Source: Hevea brasiliensis (lineage: Eukaryota; Streptophyta; Magnoliopsida; Malpighiales; Euphorbiaceae). From it: 64,000 nucleotides of DNA. Shown here one piece after another: positions 49,516 through 63,754 of the stretch (the stretch's first letter is position 1; each line of letters opens with the position of its first letter). The stretch covers positions 9,563,100 through 9,627,099 of the forward strand of contig NC_079496.1 in assembly GCF_030052815.1 (NCBI RefSeq), read 5' to 3'. The notes under the pieces are model-generated. The model was not told where the DNA came from. It ran no database searches and saw only the letters and a program-made list of their open reading frames with translations. A program made the position numbers and the translations under genes.

Positions 49516-51739
49516 GAAAATCTCCGTGATTTTTAAAGAGAGGTTCCATCAATCGGCCAAGTACAACAAATTCTATAATTTTTTTTATATAATTAACTAT
49601 TTATTTTAATATTCTTTTTCACTTCTAGCAGTAACTCTCTTCAGTCTTCACTGAAAAACATACTGATTAGTGTTAATGATCGATGATGCTATGTTTTTTT
49701 TTTTTAATTAATTAATCTCTCAACTAACACTAAAATTTAAATTTTAAAAGCAACTTTGTCCCTTTCATCACTCATATTATATACATTATAACATTAATCA
49801 TTAATAGGACCATGGCCTTCTAGACCTTCATGATGATGATTAGATTAAACATGCTTAATTATTGCTCATATTATTCATTGGATAATAAATTAAGTCCAAA
49901 ATTTCCCTCAAATTTCTTTATGATCATTCCTTGTTTGGATGACGATGATGATGATGATTCGGTGAGCAACTGTGCCATGTGATACACCTGGATTTTGGCA
50001 TTTTAAAAAGCATTTGAATATGCATATTTGTATATATAAAGCAAATATTGGCAATGGATGCGTCATGACTCATGCCGGCAAGCAAGAGACTCCTCTGTCA
50101 AACTCGAAACTTTCCTTCTTTCTTCCCCTTCATTGTATATTCAGCACTTAATTAGCCTTTTGAGTTAGGCATGTGCATATCTTATTATCTCTCCATAAAC
50201 ATTCTCTTTAATATATATGTTTTTTTTTATTAAAACTTTAAATTTTATAATAATTATTATATAGAATAGATATATAATTTGAAAAATGATTAGATAGAAC
50301 ATATAAAATGTGATAACTGTAATACACATTTTGTTCATGCACTTCGACAAGGCACGCATCTTTAATTAGACATCCATGTTACACATTATTGTTGACAATA
50401 CTTTAGTTGATTGCCCTACCTAATCTATCCCATAATATACATGCATATGCAAAATCAATCTACAATAAATTCAAAGTTGTTACACTAATTGTTTAAGAAA
50501 TGGTCTTTCAGGATGCCACGTTAAATGTAAAATGTGCGTATGTATGGGTTATATATGAATAAATATATTGTTAAAGTTGTTATGATTTTAATAGTAATCA
50601 GTTCCTATCACTAACCCGTGTGTGTATGTAACAAAAAAAAAAAAGAGCTTGAGTGAAAATTAAGAAAAGCTGAGTGCCTCAGTATGGCCCTAATTAAAAT
50701 CTGCGAGTAAGTCGGACATGCTTAAGTGCTGATATTTCAAAATCTTACATCGAATATAAAATGTACGTGTGGTTTGAAAATAAGGAAGAAATTAATTTTT
50801 TTTCTTTTTAATTCATAAAATTTTTAAAAAGGAATAAATTTTATTTTAAATTAATTCTTTTCATTTTTTTCAATCGACTTTGATTGAAACTCAAAATCGA
50901 TATTATTTTTAGAAGCAATTCTAATATTATTAAATTAAACTTTATTAATTAATTATTAATGAATTCAATCGAATATTACGTATTTCTCTTTTTATAATTT
51001 TTTTGAATATAAAAATTAAATTTTCTCAAATTTAAAGTCAACTATTTAGTTGGTAGATGATGGACACGTTTGAGGCACTGTTGAATTGAATGATGAGAGT
51101 CTACTATGGTGGCGGTGGACTTGAATAAGCCTAAAGGGGCATGATTTTTTAGAAGTGGTCATTTCAGCCGTTGGATGGACTGACTTGAATCGTTGACCCT
51201 ATCACAAAAGCTGTCACCTTTTGTAATTTTTAAAGCGAAGATCCTACTCAAGATCACAAACATCTAAAATTAAGTGTGCTTTGATACAGAATAAGAGAGC
51301 ATCCTCCTTCGCAAAATTTCTACTCTAGAGAGCGATGGCTGCTTGAAATTTAACAATTTAGGATTAGGTGGAGGGGACCCAATATATAACAAAGTCAATA
51401 TTTAATCAAGAAAATTAAGCCACTTAATGATTGCCTAAACTGCATTTCATATTTAATTACTAACTAATTTAATTAATGGTTTAACATTGCTTATTTCTTG
51501 ATTTAGATAAATTAAATAGTAAAATTATTAATTTAATTATCAAGTATGTTTCTTGTAATATCATGTATGAGATTAAAATTTTAATCTCTGACATTCCTTT
51601 TTTTAAAATTTTTTAGGATAATTCCTATTTATATCAAGAATGGAAAGTGGGTTTTATGTGTCCAAATTAGTTAATAAATGTTTTTTTTTTTAAGATAAAA
51701 AATACACATATGGATCAGAGAGACATAATTGAACCATTG
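49516..51739. other. Gene-free AT-rich region
   Basis: GAT/ATG triplet runs lie near 49830 and 49940. Two loosely alike segments (about 50515-50565 and 50735-50775) share GTAAAATGT.CGT-like sequence. No frame of note, no RNA gene. Confidence 0.4.
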
Positions 51740-52055
51740 TTAAAATTATAGCAATTTTAATAGAGTTTTTTTGTCCTCTATAACTCATACACACATTCTC
51801 ATATGATGATGTGAAATTTTAAAAGACTAGCTCTTAGACATGCCTAACTCACTTACGGATCTTAATTAGTGTCACACTGTGCACTTTCACCTCTCATTTA
51901 TTTTTCACTCAGACGATTACTTTTTTTTTATCAAAAGTAAATAACACACATGAATTAAAGACGTGGTTAAATCGCTTAAAATTATAATAATTTTAATAGA
52001 AATTCTGAGTTTATATAACTTATATACACTCACCACGCTATGTGGGATGATTAGG
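51740..52055. repeat. Dispersed repeat, two copies in tandem order
   Basis: 51745-51830 and 51975-52050 both carry TTAAAATTATA.CAATTTTAATAGA-type sequence followed by TATA.CTCATACACACTC-like sequence and then an ATGTG stretch. A third copy lies at 16010-16110. The core has a short mirrored AAAATT/AATTTT. Class unknown. Confidence 0.45.
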
Positions 52056-53850
52056 AAATGTTTCTTTCACGTTATTCAAATGACATTGATAATAATATTT
52101 AATATAGTGATGGCCAGCTCAAAAAAAAAAAATCATTTTTCTATTGGCAGCTGCTCGCCTGATTTGTGTCTCATCCTAGGCAATGGACGGCCATTTTTTT
52201 TTTTTTAACTTGATTATCATACATCCTTTATAATAATGATGATGGCTTAACACAAAAATTCGAATTTTACATGTTGCAATTATGCGTCTCTTTCAGCACT
52301 GTAAAAGAAAATACAAAAACGGGGGGAAATGTGTAGAAGATTTCAACCAAATGGTTGAAACAGGGAAGGCAATTAGGCAAAGAATCTTAAGCCTTTTTGT
52401 TGGTTCAACTGATTAAAGAATTGATTTAACCCATGACCGCAAATTGTCAGTAGCACAAAAGAGCCTAGGTTTCAACTTTACAAGGTACATTTCAGTAAAC
52501 AAATGCACCATCAAAGGCTTTAGTAGAGATGCTCGTTTATATCCAGCTGCTGTTGTGATGTCCTTGTAAACCTGCAGCAAGTTGGGTGCATGCATTGCAA
52601 AGCAGAAAAAGCAAAGAAAGAAAAGGGTATTGTCACTTGTCAGCAAACCCCACTCCAATCACCATAATTGGGTACCTTGGAAGACATTTTTTTGTCTCAA
52701 GGTTCATTGTCAGCTTGTCCTGCTAGCTACTTGCTATGAACTTGCAATCACTTCTATTTTTATTTATCTTCAAATAGAATTCGATGGCAACCATATATAT
52801 AAACAATTTTGTGGGGTCCAAAACCTGGCCGACTTTGTTTTTATGGCCTCCAGTGCCCTTGGACTGGCCTTGTCAACTCCCCCTTTCTTATCCACCCACC
52901 ACCTCCATCTATTGCCTCAGGCAGGTCATTGCTTCTGTGGGCAAAAATTTTGGATTCAATTAAGTACACCCAATCCCATAATTATAAGGTAAATTATATA
53001 AATGATACCTCAAATTATATGTATATAATAATAAAGTACTTAAATTTCAATTTGTAACATAAAAACTTTTTAATATTTAATTTAAATAATATAAAACCTT
53101 ATGTAATATTTAGTAGTCAATTTTTAAATTATTTTTTATTGACATTACACTTGTAAGATTAAAAATTATATTCTCTTTATTAATTTGACACTTATTATGA
53201 AAAAAAATAATTTTATTCTCTATTTACTCACAATTTCAACAATTCAAATTACACATATCAATATTTTAATAACTCAAAACCTATTTATCCAAAAATATAA
53301 TTTTTTAATTTGATAAATAACACATCAGTATGAATAATATATAACACATCAATATAAATAACTTAGAAATCAACTATTGAAGACAAGAGAAGGGGTTTAT
53401 GTTTATATAATTTGCCCCATAATTATATTGAAGGTATTAGGATTAGCATTATTTAATTTATACGATCAAAAAATTGAATTGAGTTAGATTGATAGTATTG
53501 TAATTTTGGTTTAATTTAACCATGGATTGACTCAGTTAGAACATTTGATTTACCTTTTTTTTATTTTAAAATTGAACATACCAAAGCGACTCAATGGTCA
53601 CTTCTAAAAGAAATTAATGGGGGTAGAGTTTTCCTAGAATAATATGGATTAATATTTATTCTGAAAACGCATATTTACCTAGTTCATAATCTGCTTAATT
53701 GCATGAGGTTATAGCCTTATAGCCTATAGGGTTTCAGCTGCCAAACATAAGAGGATATAAGAATTCAAATACAAAGCCTATATCATATGCATAAATTATG
53801 GAGATTCTTGAGCTCTAGATATATTCTCTCCATTTAATGATTTATAACAT
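52056..53850. other. Intergenic region with one promoter-like spot
   Basis: 52430-52980 is less AT-rich. CCATATATATAAAC near 52790 resembles a TATA box, and about 55 bases on a frame MASSALGLALSTPPFLSTHH opens, but it stops after about 50 residues with no recognised family. 53000-53850 is AT-rich and empty. Confidence 0.35.
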
Positions 53851-54253
53851 TTATATTATATAAGGATGAAACAGAAAGTCGTCATCCCTAATGGTTTTAG
53901 ACGCTAATAGATGAGCTAAACTATTAGAAGCTCTACTAACAAAAGAGAAAGAACAATTAACAAAGTTTACAACAAAAGACAAAGTTTCCTGGATCATTCC
54001 TTCGATTTTCTGAAGAATTCTGCTCCCATTCATAGCATCAATAACCGACTTGGCATCTCCTTCAATGATGGTATCACGGAATCCCTTGCTTCTTGCTAGG
54101 AGGATGGCCTCTCTACATGCTAAGCTTTCCAACACAAGAGAATTGCAAAATGCCAAGGATTCTTTTACAAACCCACCCCAAGAGTTTGCCCAAGTGAGTT
54201 ACGAGCAATGGCTACAATTGAACTAGAGTTACTCTGATTGTTAGACGTTGTAT
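53851..54253 (-). mobile_element. RNase H relic of a non-LTR (LINE-type) retrotransposon
   Basis: The minus-strand frame 54156-53851 reads ESLACREAILLARSKGFRDT, IIEGDAKSVIDAMNG and FVSRASNSLAHLLA. This is the plant RNase H-like domain found at the C-terminus of LINE-type reverse transcriptases and in derived host copies. The catalytic Glu (REAI) and Asp (EGDA) are visible. The preceding part, with VAIARNSLGQTLG, lies upstream to about 54253 but is separated by a TAA and a frame change. No reverse transcriptase was found nearby, so this is a 5'-truncated dead piece. Confidence 0.7.
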
Positions 54254-55623
54254 CAAATTTTTATTTGCTTTTGTATGTTGATTACATGTCAATTGTAGCT
54301 AAAGATACTTTCGAAATCAATAGATTGAATACATTTGAATTATTATATTTTCACTCTTTTTGGATTTATTACTAAAAAGAGGCTATTTAATTGCAAAGAG
54401 CATAATAACTAAAATAAAATGGTTTTATTAATATAAATTGGAACTTAAAAATTATAAACTTAATGATTATGGTTTCAAAGGCATTTTTTGTATGTTTTCA
54501 TATAATTAATTAAATTAAAATATTATATTTTTTAATACTAAAAATTATTTTTAAGTGATTTTCTTTTTTTTATTAATTAAAATTGAACTAAATTCAATAC
54601 ATCCAATAAGTATAAATAGCAATTTTTGTATTAATCCTAATATAAATTGACCACGAACTCACTTTTTTTTAATTGTTCTTTATAAAAAATAGATTAAATT
54701 GAATTTAAATTAAAATTTACAAGTAAAATAAGCTTAAAAATAAAAAAATAAGCTAGTGAATAAATAAAATATTAAGCCATTTATTATATGCATAGGAACT
54801 CACATGATTTTTGTATGAAATTTGATAGAAGAAAGCAATGATAATGGAGTTCAAATATCATATAACTGTGAACATATATTATATTTCTTTTGAAAGATTT
54901 TATTTTGTCAAAAAATATGGGATGACTGTTTTGACCCCAAAAAAAAAAAGATTTTTGAATGTTGTTCCCGTCTATTAATTTTATTCATAAAATATAAATT
55001 GTCTTTTTCTAGCTTTATAATAATCTTAATATGAATAATTTGTTATTTATTAAATCAAAATCAATAATAATTAAAATTTAAATAAATTATATAGCATATT
55101 ATAAATTCACCCTTAAACTTTATAAAAAAAAATTATAATATCTTATATTATTCAAATATTTTATTACATATCTCAATTTTTATAAAAATTTTATGATATG
55201 TTTTAATTTTTATAATGTTGAATTAAATATTTTTTTAATTAATATATCATTATATCAGCATAATTAAAATTAATATTCTTTAATTTATGAATATTAAAAA
55301 TATCTTAATTTAAGTTAAGTTGTATTACAAGATGTATTAAAAATTCATGGTGAATATCATTTTATAAAATTCAGTTCAATTATATATATATATATCATTT
55401 TATAAAATTCAGTTCAATTATATATATATATATATATATATATAGCTAACTACCGCAATACCATTCAAATATCACATCAATCTTGAAAAGAAAAGCTCTA
55501 TAATTGAGATAATACATTTTATAAACATGATTTTGCATAGCTGATTATCTTGGCTGAAAATTAATTATTTTTAAAGTGTGAAATGTGATAATTAATTTTC
55601 ATACTCACTTGAATACTGAGAAT

Positions 55624-55668
<45 letters not shown>

Positions 55669-56340
55669 TTTTTGAAAAATTTTAAAATTATGCATAACAA
55701 ATCAATTTAATTCATTTAAAAATTTTTAAATAAATTTAAAATGTTTTCTAACATAATTAAATTTTGATTAATAACAAAGTTATATTAACTCAAGGAAAAC
55801 ATCATTATATAAAAGAATTAACATTAAATGTTGAAATGGTTGCATTATTTTATTTATTTTTCATGTATTATTATTAATTTTTTTTAATAATAATAATAAT
55901 AATAATAAATTAATAAAAAAATTCCTAAAAATATAAATGAAAAGGGATGAGAGATAATATATTATATATTAATTTGTTTCTTAAAATTTTAACAGGGCAC
56001 CACCACCATGTGCCAGCCAACCAGCCAGAGCCCTCTTCTTTCCCTACGCGCTGTACAACTACACCATAAATAAATAAATAAGAGAGAGGAAAAAATAAAA
56101 ATTAAAAAAAAAAAAAATAGCCAAAGACAGGGACACAACACATCACGAAAAATGAGCCCATCGCTGTCTTAACCTCTGCATGTCTTAAGTTCTCTCTCTT
56201 TTTCTCTTTCTCTCTCTCGCACCCAATTACCCATTTATTGATATCTCCCTCCCTTCCTCTGTTGTCACTCGGGGCTCCGTGAGCCCCGGCTCTGGAACCC
56301 GATTCGGATCTTCTGCTGCATTTCCCGTTCGCCTTTTCTA
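54254..56340. other. AT-rich spacer with microsatellites, upstream of the MYB-CC gene
   Basis: A 38-bp unit starting ATCATTTTATAAAATTCAGT is tandemly doubled at about 55356-55431, each copy followed by a TA run. (TA)n also lies at 55627-55660, and (TAA)n near 55888-55907. 55995-56340 is probably the promoter and leader of the next gene, with CT-rich sequence at about 56191-56220. No gene was recognised. Confidence 0.45.
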
Positions 56341-56369
56341 CTTCGGAGGGTTCTTTGTGTCAAGGGAAA

Positions 56370-57634
56370 ATGTACTCGGCTATACACTCGCTGCCGCTGG
56401 ATGGGAGTGTAGGACATGGGGAGTTCCAGGGGTCGCTTGACGGGACCAACTTACCTGGGGATGCGTGCTTGGTTCTCACTACGGATCCGAAGCCCCGCCT
56501 CCGGTGGACCGCCGAGCTTCATGAGAGATTTATCGATGCTGTAACCCAGCTGGGTGGACCTGACAGTGCGTTTAAACTTTCTATTTTCATTTACTAGTGC
56601 ATTTTTGTCTATGCTTTTTTCTATTTTATTGTTTTCTTTTTGGGTTGCTGAGCTTTGTTGTTCTTTGTCTCTGGTTTCTTTAATCTAAAATGTGGTTTTA
56701 TTTGACCTGACAATACTTATTTTCACTTGTAAGTACAAGTTTCTGTTTATGAATATGGTACAGTTTGTGTCAGCTACCGGTTCTGGTTTTGAATTTGATT
56801 AGGTGCTTGCTGCTGTTCGTACTGTTGTTTATTCGTAGAACTTAAAACTTGTGTTTCAGGGTTAATTAATGAGAGGAAGATTCTTCTTGTTCTTGATTCT
56901 TCTTTCTTTAAATCTAATCCCATTTTAGGGTGCAAATCTTCAAATTTAGTTCATTGGTTCCTTTGATTGACAACAACCACAACCACTGATCCTAGTTTTG
57001 TGCTTTTTGTTGCTTTTAATTTTCCGGGATTCTGTGTATTTAATTTTGTTGTGAATCTGTTTATGGGGTGTGTGCAGTAATTGATGTGGTGATTTTGCGT
57101 GTGGCTAACTTGTACTTGACGATATTTTTGGGTGATTATAGGAGTGCTTTTTTCCTTAATTACTAGAGGGGTTTTCACCCTTTTCCTTTCAAACTATTTT
57201 CTTGGGGTTTATTTGTTATCATTGGATATTTTTCATATATTTATTTTGGATGAATTGTCAAATTACACTGGTGTCATTGTTATTGCTAGCGTGATCATGG
57301 GTCCTGTTGCCCCTCTTTCTTCCTCTTTCTTTCATTGTGCTAGTTGTAGTGGAGATGACCCACTGGTTTTTTTTATTACTATGATATGTATATTTTTTAA
57401 ATTGATATGATATTGACATTGCAAGAAGTGTTATCTTCAGCATTTCAATTGTTTTTGGTTGACTCATTAATGTCCCTTGATTTTGTGTGCTTATTGTTTT
57501 TCTAGTTCTTTTTTCTGTTAATTCTTGTGTTGTTGTTATGTGACTGTTGGAAATTTCTAACTTATTTTATCACGGGAAAACACAACTAAAAGGACAAATA
57601 GGCACCATTGAACTTTGTCTTTGCTTGGGAAAAA

Positions 57635-57704
<70 letters not shown>

Positions 57705-60700
57705 ATTACTGTTGAATGGATATTATATGGAGAAATAAAAAAACTAATTTTGTGGTTTGTAACTTTTGACTATCTACATATGGGCAAAAGAACCGATAAT
57801 ACAAGCTCATTATGCTATTATGTATCTTGTTACCTGTTCTTGAACTTTTGAACCTTTTAGTTTAAATGGAAATCTTTGTAGTCACAGGAAGGAGTTGAGA
57901 AATTATAGGTTTCACATGCCTGGGTGGACTTATGCAATGTATTTGAACTGCACATATTAGGCTGGACATCTATATCTATATCTAGATCGATCTATGTCTA
58001 TATCTACATCTATATAAATGTAAATAAATATAATAAAGCTGGTCTCAAAATGAATTTTTTTAATTTGTCCATGTGGCAATTTTACAACATCAATTGATGA
58101 CATGTAAATAGCATTTAATAAAAAAAATTTATGACAATAGTTACAATTTAATTAATATTAGAAAAAATAAGAGTCATAGTTATAAATTATCTAAACTAAA
58201 ACCATCTTTTAATTGTCCATTATAATTATAAAACCGTGTATTTAATTCTTTATGATAAAAAAATTTATGACAATAGTTACAATTTAATTTATACTATGAA
58301 AACTAAAAGTCATAGTTATAAACTATATAAATCAATATCACATATCAAAATTAAACTAGCCACCTGCAATGTCTAACCAAGTTTTTCTCTCAAACCTATC
58401 AAATGATATTTCAGTAACTGAGGAATTAGAAGGTGAACAACAATTTGCACAAATATCATAAGGTAATCTTATAATAATTTATTTATATATTTTATTGGCA
58501 TCCTATTCTTTATTTTTTATATTCATTTTCGAGTTATATTTATTCTTTATATTTATTTTCTTTATGTTTTCACAGTGTCTTTTATAAATATTTCTTAAAA
58601 CATTTAAAATAAAGTAAACATATAAGAGAAATGTCATATAGTTATATCTTTATTCAATTAAATAATATATTGATGATAATTATACCCGTGCAAAAGCATA
58701 GTTTGGTACTAATTCCAAGGTGTTCAAAAGCTTTGACTTTTCAGAATTGTTTTCAAATATGGTTTTTGTTTTTGGTGAATGTATTGATTATTGAATGATA
58801 TATTGAATCCCTAGAATTAAAAATATATGTTACTCATGTTCAAAAGGAACAGGATAAAAAAGTCCAATGGAAAGATGAGTTATCTTATCTAGATCATATT
58901 CCCAATAATTTTTTGATTCAAAATCTGGTAAGAAAGATGAGCAATTTCTTTTGGTTACTGGGTGCAGGGTGGAAGTTTTAGCAGACAAGATCTTTCTCTA
59001 TATTGTTTGATTTAAACTGCATTATGTTATGTTGATCCCCTTATCCCACTGATTTTCTTTTTTAATTTTATCTGTTTGCCATTCATCATTACTAAACTAA
59101 GAACTCTAATATGGTCTCTGTGAATTGAAAAATTGGAGTTTATGTCTTTCTATGAATATATGAATCTCAGTAAATAGTGGACTACTTGGAAAGCGCATCT
59201 TAAGAAAAGAAAGTCTGGTTGTTTAATTTTTGTTTTGCTTCCCTCTCCTCCCCCTCCCCCAATTATCTGAGTGTTCGTGTTGTACCAGCTACTTACTCAA
59301 ACTTCAAGTATTCGTTATCTTTTTGACTGAGAAATGTGGATTTTTAAATCTCCTACTATATTCATTTTCATTTAATTGCAATTGCTACCTTTAGGATGGT
59401 TGGAGAAATGCCAAACCATGAGGGAGATAGAAAGTACACAAAACCAAATAAACCTTTTCACAAAGGCATAAGAAGATGAATATATCATCTTGGAGCCCTC
59501 TCTCAATCTTTCCTTTCATTTTCTTTGTTATATCTTTGAAGATGATTAGATTTATGTAAATCTTATCTTGCCGAAAGCACTTTACTTTTCTTTATAAATT
59601 CAAATTGGCATCCATTTTTTTTGGAGTCATAATGCCTTATCTGGCATGACATTGAGATGCGGCTTTCATCCGCTCTTATTTATTTGTTGCATTTTCTAAA
59701 ACCTTCCTTTCTTTTGGGGAAAAAAAGGAAAGCTTTATTTATATATATGTTATCAGTCATGCTTTGGAAAGCAATGCTTATCAATTTTAATTTATTTATT
59801 TTTAGGTGTAGGGGTTGCACGTTTGCATCATTGGGAAAAATGATATTTATTGGCTTTCCTGTTTCCAAACATTTCAATGGTTCTTTGACACTTGTGTTCC
59901 AAACGTAAATTTATAAGAAGGAATTATCACCATGTTAGCTGGCATATGTTGTAGGGAGGTTTTGAGGGAAATTGCTGGCCAAGCATGGTACTTGGGGTAT
60001 GATGGAAATTTTACCCAATTACATAACACAAAGTGGTCTTGTAGATGTGTGTAATGAAGTTCAAGTACATTTTATTTGACACGCTGGTGGTGATTGGCTA
60101 GGAGGAAATTATTAGTCATGCACCTAACCTCATACTTTTAACATATCATGGCACAATTACAGAGAACATTTGCAAGTATGACTATGGATGGTGGCTTGAA
60201 TGTTCAATCATAGTCGAAGTGTAGGAGTGGTGTGGCTGTGTTGTCAAAGTGGCTCTCATGGATGTTATCCAACTTGCTGTAATCATAAATCTTGTTAAGC
60301 TTGCTCAACCTAATAGAAAGACAGTTTCATATGTTGATCTTAAATTTACTTAATCCCGTGTTTTCATTTCTGATGCATTTTATTTCACCAACAAAAATAG
60401 GTTAATAACATCAATGTAGTTTGTGTTTGTTTTTAGTACTTGTTGTAAGGAGCTGTAGCTGCTCTAAAAGTAAGTCATATGCAAATGCTGCACAGGGCGT
60501 AGTGCCCCTATTAGTTGATGCAGCATCCTACAATCCTCAATAGGGTGTCCAAAATGATGCATGTAAGACCTACTTTGATGCTTTGGGCACAGGCATCAAG
60601 TTTTACCTTGAGACTCAGGTGTCAAATAACATGCACAAGCTAATGTAATCATTTGACCTCAAAGGCTAGAAGCAAACCTGCAAAATGTCTGTATAAGGCA

Positions 60701-62453
60701 CTGTGCTCTGATAGTAAGATGTTTGAATTTGATTAGCTAAAAATTGGATTTGACTTGTTAAACGTGATGCTAGTTGCTTTTATTATGGGTTTCACAGCTG
60801 GTTTCAAGCAGAAAGGTTATAAACTTATGGGTCTTTCAGTTATCCTGTCTAGCTTCCATCTAAGCATAGCCTATTGTCAACTCAAATCCTGAAATCCAAT
60901 TATGATCAGCCAACATATGCATGTTAAGCGAATTTGAATTACTATTCTAGTGCACAATTCTTGTTGATTACTTACGGAAGATTTCTGGTTTCTTGACATG
61001 CATTGCAGAAGCAACACCAAAGACTATTATGAGAACAATGGGGGTAAAGGGCCTTACCCTGTATCACTTAAAATCTCACCTACAGGTTTGTTGATACAAT
61101 TATTTCTTGAATCAGTTGATCTTTGAGGTGTTCTTTTTTCTTTTGATCATAGCTGTTCCTTGATGTCTTTGCCTGCAGAAATACCGGTTGGGAAGGCAAT
61201 CTTGCAAAGAATCAAATGATAATTCTAAGGATGGTATGAAACTCAATTGCTTGAGAATCCTTAAGAGATTATATATTCTCTCATCACCACACCAACACCA
61301 ACCCCAACACCCACCCCCCCCCTTCCCCCCCAAAAAGTTATTAAAATAATCCTGCAAGATCATAAATGTTAGAGAGGGTAGAAAATGGGGATGTGAAGTG
61401 TGGTTGGGTAGGTAGAATTAGGGAATAGAATGAAATCATTCTCTTTTGTAAATTGCAAAAATAAATTTCTGTTGAAAAAATGCAATTAAATTTCTAATCC
61501 ATTTAGTAATGATGTGTAGTTGGGTTTGCAGTATCTGTTGCAGAAAGTCAGGATACTGGTTCATCAACATCAACGTCATCAAGATTGATAGCACAGGATC
61601 TAAACGAGTATGTCATTCAAATTTCCCTTTTGAGCAACTTTGCCCTATCTCTGTGTCATTAAAATGCTGCTTTTCATCCTTCAAACAGCGGTTACCAGGT
61701 TACTGAGGCATTGCGGGTGCAGATGGAAGTCCAACGAAGACTGCATGAGCAGCTAGAGGTTAGTTTTTACTCCTTGCTTTTGCATCTGGTGTGGCTGACA
61801 AAATATGGCTTTTGAACTTTTTCGGGTTAGCATACAGCGGTTGAGCATTGCTAATGATTTGTTATAAACGAAATACTAGTGCAATCTATATATCTCTATT
61901 GAATAGCTCTCCTTGTATAATTTGCGGTTTTGTTTTTTTAATACAATAGTGTGCTAGCTTAGTAGGTTCTTTAAACTCTTTTTGAGGGTTTTACTGTAAG
62001 TAGGTGCAGCGTCGTCTTCAACTTCGGATTGAAGCACAGGGGAAATACCTACAGTCAATTCTTGAGAAAGCTTGTAAAGCTCTGAATGATCAGGCTGCTG
62101 CATCTGCTGGGCTTGAAGCTGCCAGGGAAGAGCTATCTGAACTAGCAATCAAGGTTTCCAGTGAATGCCAAGGAATTGTCCCAGTGGATAACATCAAAAT
62201 GCCTTCATTGTCGGAACTTGCTGCGGCTCTGGAGAACAAAAATACTGCGAATTTGCCAGCTCGAATTGGTGATTGTTCTGTTGAAAGCTGCTTGACTTCA
62301 ACTGGGAGCCCAGTTTCTCCAATGGGTGTTGGTTCACAGGCAGCTGTATCCATAAAGAAAAGACCAAGGGCTGCGTTTGGTAATGGAGACTCCATACCCT
62401 TGGAAGGCAACATGCGGCAAGAAGTAGAATGGATGATGAGTAATATGGGATGA
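56370..62453 (+). CDS. PHL3: MYB-CC transcription factor, PHR1-LIKE 2/3 type
   Basis: MYB-CC (GARP) factors of the PHR1 group bind P1BS elements and drive phosphate-starvation responses; PHL2 and PHL3 act partly redundantly with PHR1. Coding exons: 56370-56565, 61009-61085, 61179-61233, 61532-61607, 61689-61758 and 62004-62453; phases fit and give 307 residues. The N-terminus MYSAIHSLPLDG and GTNLPGDACLVLTTDPKPRL is diagnostic. The MYB-like domain (about 42-97) has LRWTAELHERFIDAVTQLGG and LTLYHLKSHLQKYRLG. The coiled-coil (about 138-185) has QVTEALRVQMEVQRRLHEQL and RIEAQGKYLQSILEKACKAL. The tail contains MPSLSELAAALENK and KKRPRAAFGNGDS, the latter leaning to PHL3, from memory; PHL2 remains possible. 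The first intron is 4.4 kb and repeat-rich. The start is the first ATG after a CT-rich leader. Confidence 0.93.
57637..57700 (+). repeat. (TA)n microsatellite in PHL intron 1
   Basis: A pure AT dinucleotide run of about 64 bases. A related imperfect CTATAT/CTAGAT cluster follows at 57970-58020. Confidence 0.95.
58124..58335 (+). repeat. Direct duplication of about 75 bases in PHL intron 1
   Basis: AAATTTATGACAATAGTTAC occurs at about 58127 and again 136 bases later. Both are followed by AATTTAATT.ATA, a variable stretch, and GTCATAGTTATAAA. The copies are moderately diverged and the sequence is non-coding. Confidence 0.75.
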
Positions 62454-63754
62454 ATGGCAAGACATTTCCATCCTAAAACCAGAAACTTATTTGTTTCTCT
62501 TTTGGCTTACTTTTTTTCCATGTCTAGTAGATCTAAACGTCAAGGTGACCTTAATCAAGTGTATCATTGGTGGTCTGTATAGTTTTTGGATCTTTTTGAG
62601 TTAAGAGGATGCCTTTTGTCTTATAACTTGCAAATCTTTCCCATTCTGCAGGATACTAGTCAGGACTCGGAAGATATGAATTGGATATTATATATTTTTA
62701 ACCTGCACCGCTCTAAATGGGTCTCAATAATATATTATATATCACCAATGAACTTTAACTCTGGTAATATGGTTATAAAATAATACTATAAATATTATTG
62801 AATAAATTGTTATAAATTACTTTGAAAATATGATTTGTTTTATTAAAAATAAAATAACTGTATGTTTTTTTATTAGGCTGAGTTGAACATACTGAATTTT
62901 TTTTTCAACATTTGTGTTCATATAATGGCTGTTGGACTGCATAATGCCAATGTATAGTGTTACTTTTCCTTTTTAGTTCTCACCCATCTTTTAAATTCAC
63001 CAATATTTGTTAGATGGGTACTCACTCAAACTTTGAGTTCAACACTTCTTACATCTTGAGGATTCAAAGATAATATCAGGTTAGGCCCTTTTTGTAACCT
63101 AAAATGCAATATTGTTTCTGATAAAAGAAAACTAATTTCCATGTACTGCTATGCTTGAAGAATGCGAGTGTAAACAATTGATTTATAAGCTTATAAATGA
63201 AGCAGAAATCTCAATAACCCGAGAATATTTCTTTTCGTTTATTTTTATATTTGAAATAAAAGAATTTAATTTTTTAAAATTAAAATAAAATTTAATTTAA
63301 AAAAATATTATTGTATAAAAATTTAATTGAATTATTTTTTAGCAATTGATTTATTCTGAATGAAGCCTATATTCATCTCTGAACAGTGAACATTGATTTA
63401 TTTATTTCCTTTTTATTGCTAGAAGAGACAGTTAGAATAGCTTTCTTTGGTTAATGGTGTCTACACTTTAGAAATTTAATTTCCATTTTTATTTATTTAT
63501 TAAGAAAGCAGATAACTTGAATTCTTTTGGCAATTGGCATCACTCTAGTACGAGCAAAATGCTTCTGCTTTTTAGTTTTTCCAATAATAATAATAGATAG
63601 AGAGAGAGATCGCGTCCCTAACCTAATAGTTCTGCTTGCTTTCAAAAGCCATGATGGCTTCTCCACTTTAGAGAACCCCAATTTGCTTATTCTTGAACCT
63701 TTTTTTCTCCTCTCTTTGCTTTGTGGGCATTTAAATACGTCCTTTCCCATTTCC
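62454..63754. other. PHL 3' sequence and intergenic spacer
   Basis: Downstream sequence, AT-rich at 62680-62880 and 63230-63360. A short GA run lies at 63599-63609. No gene was recognised. Confidence 0.45.

Noticed and set aside
52582..52992. 136-codon plus-strand frame
   Set aside because: Starts at TTG and has no family likeness; an internal ATG near a TATA-like site is noted only as a weak possibility.
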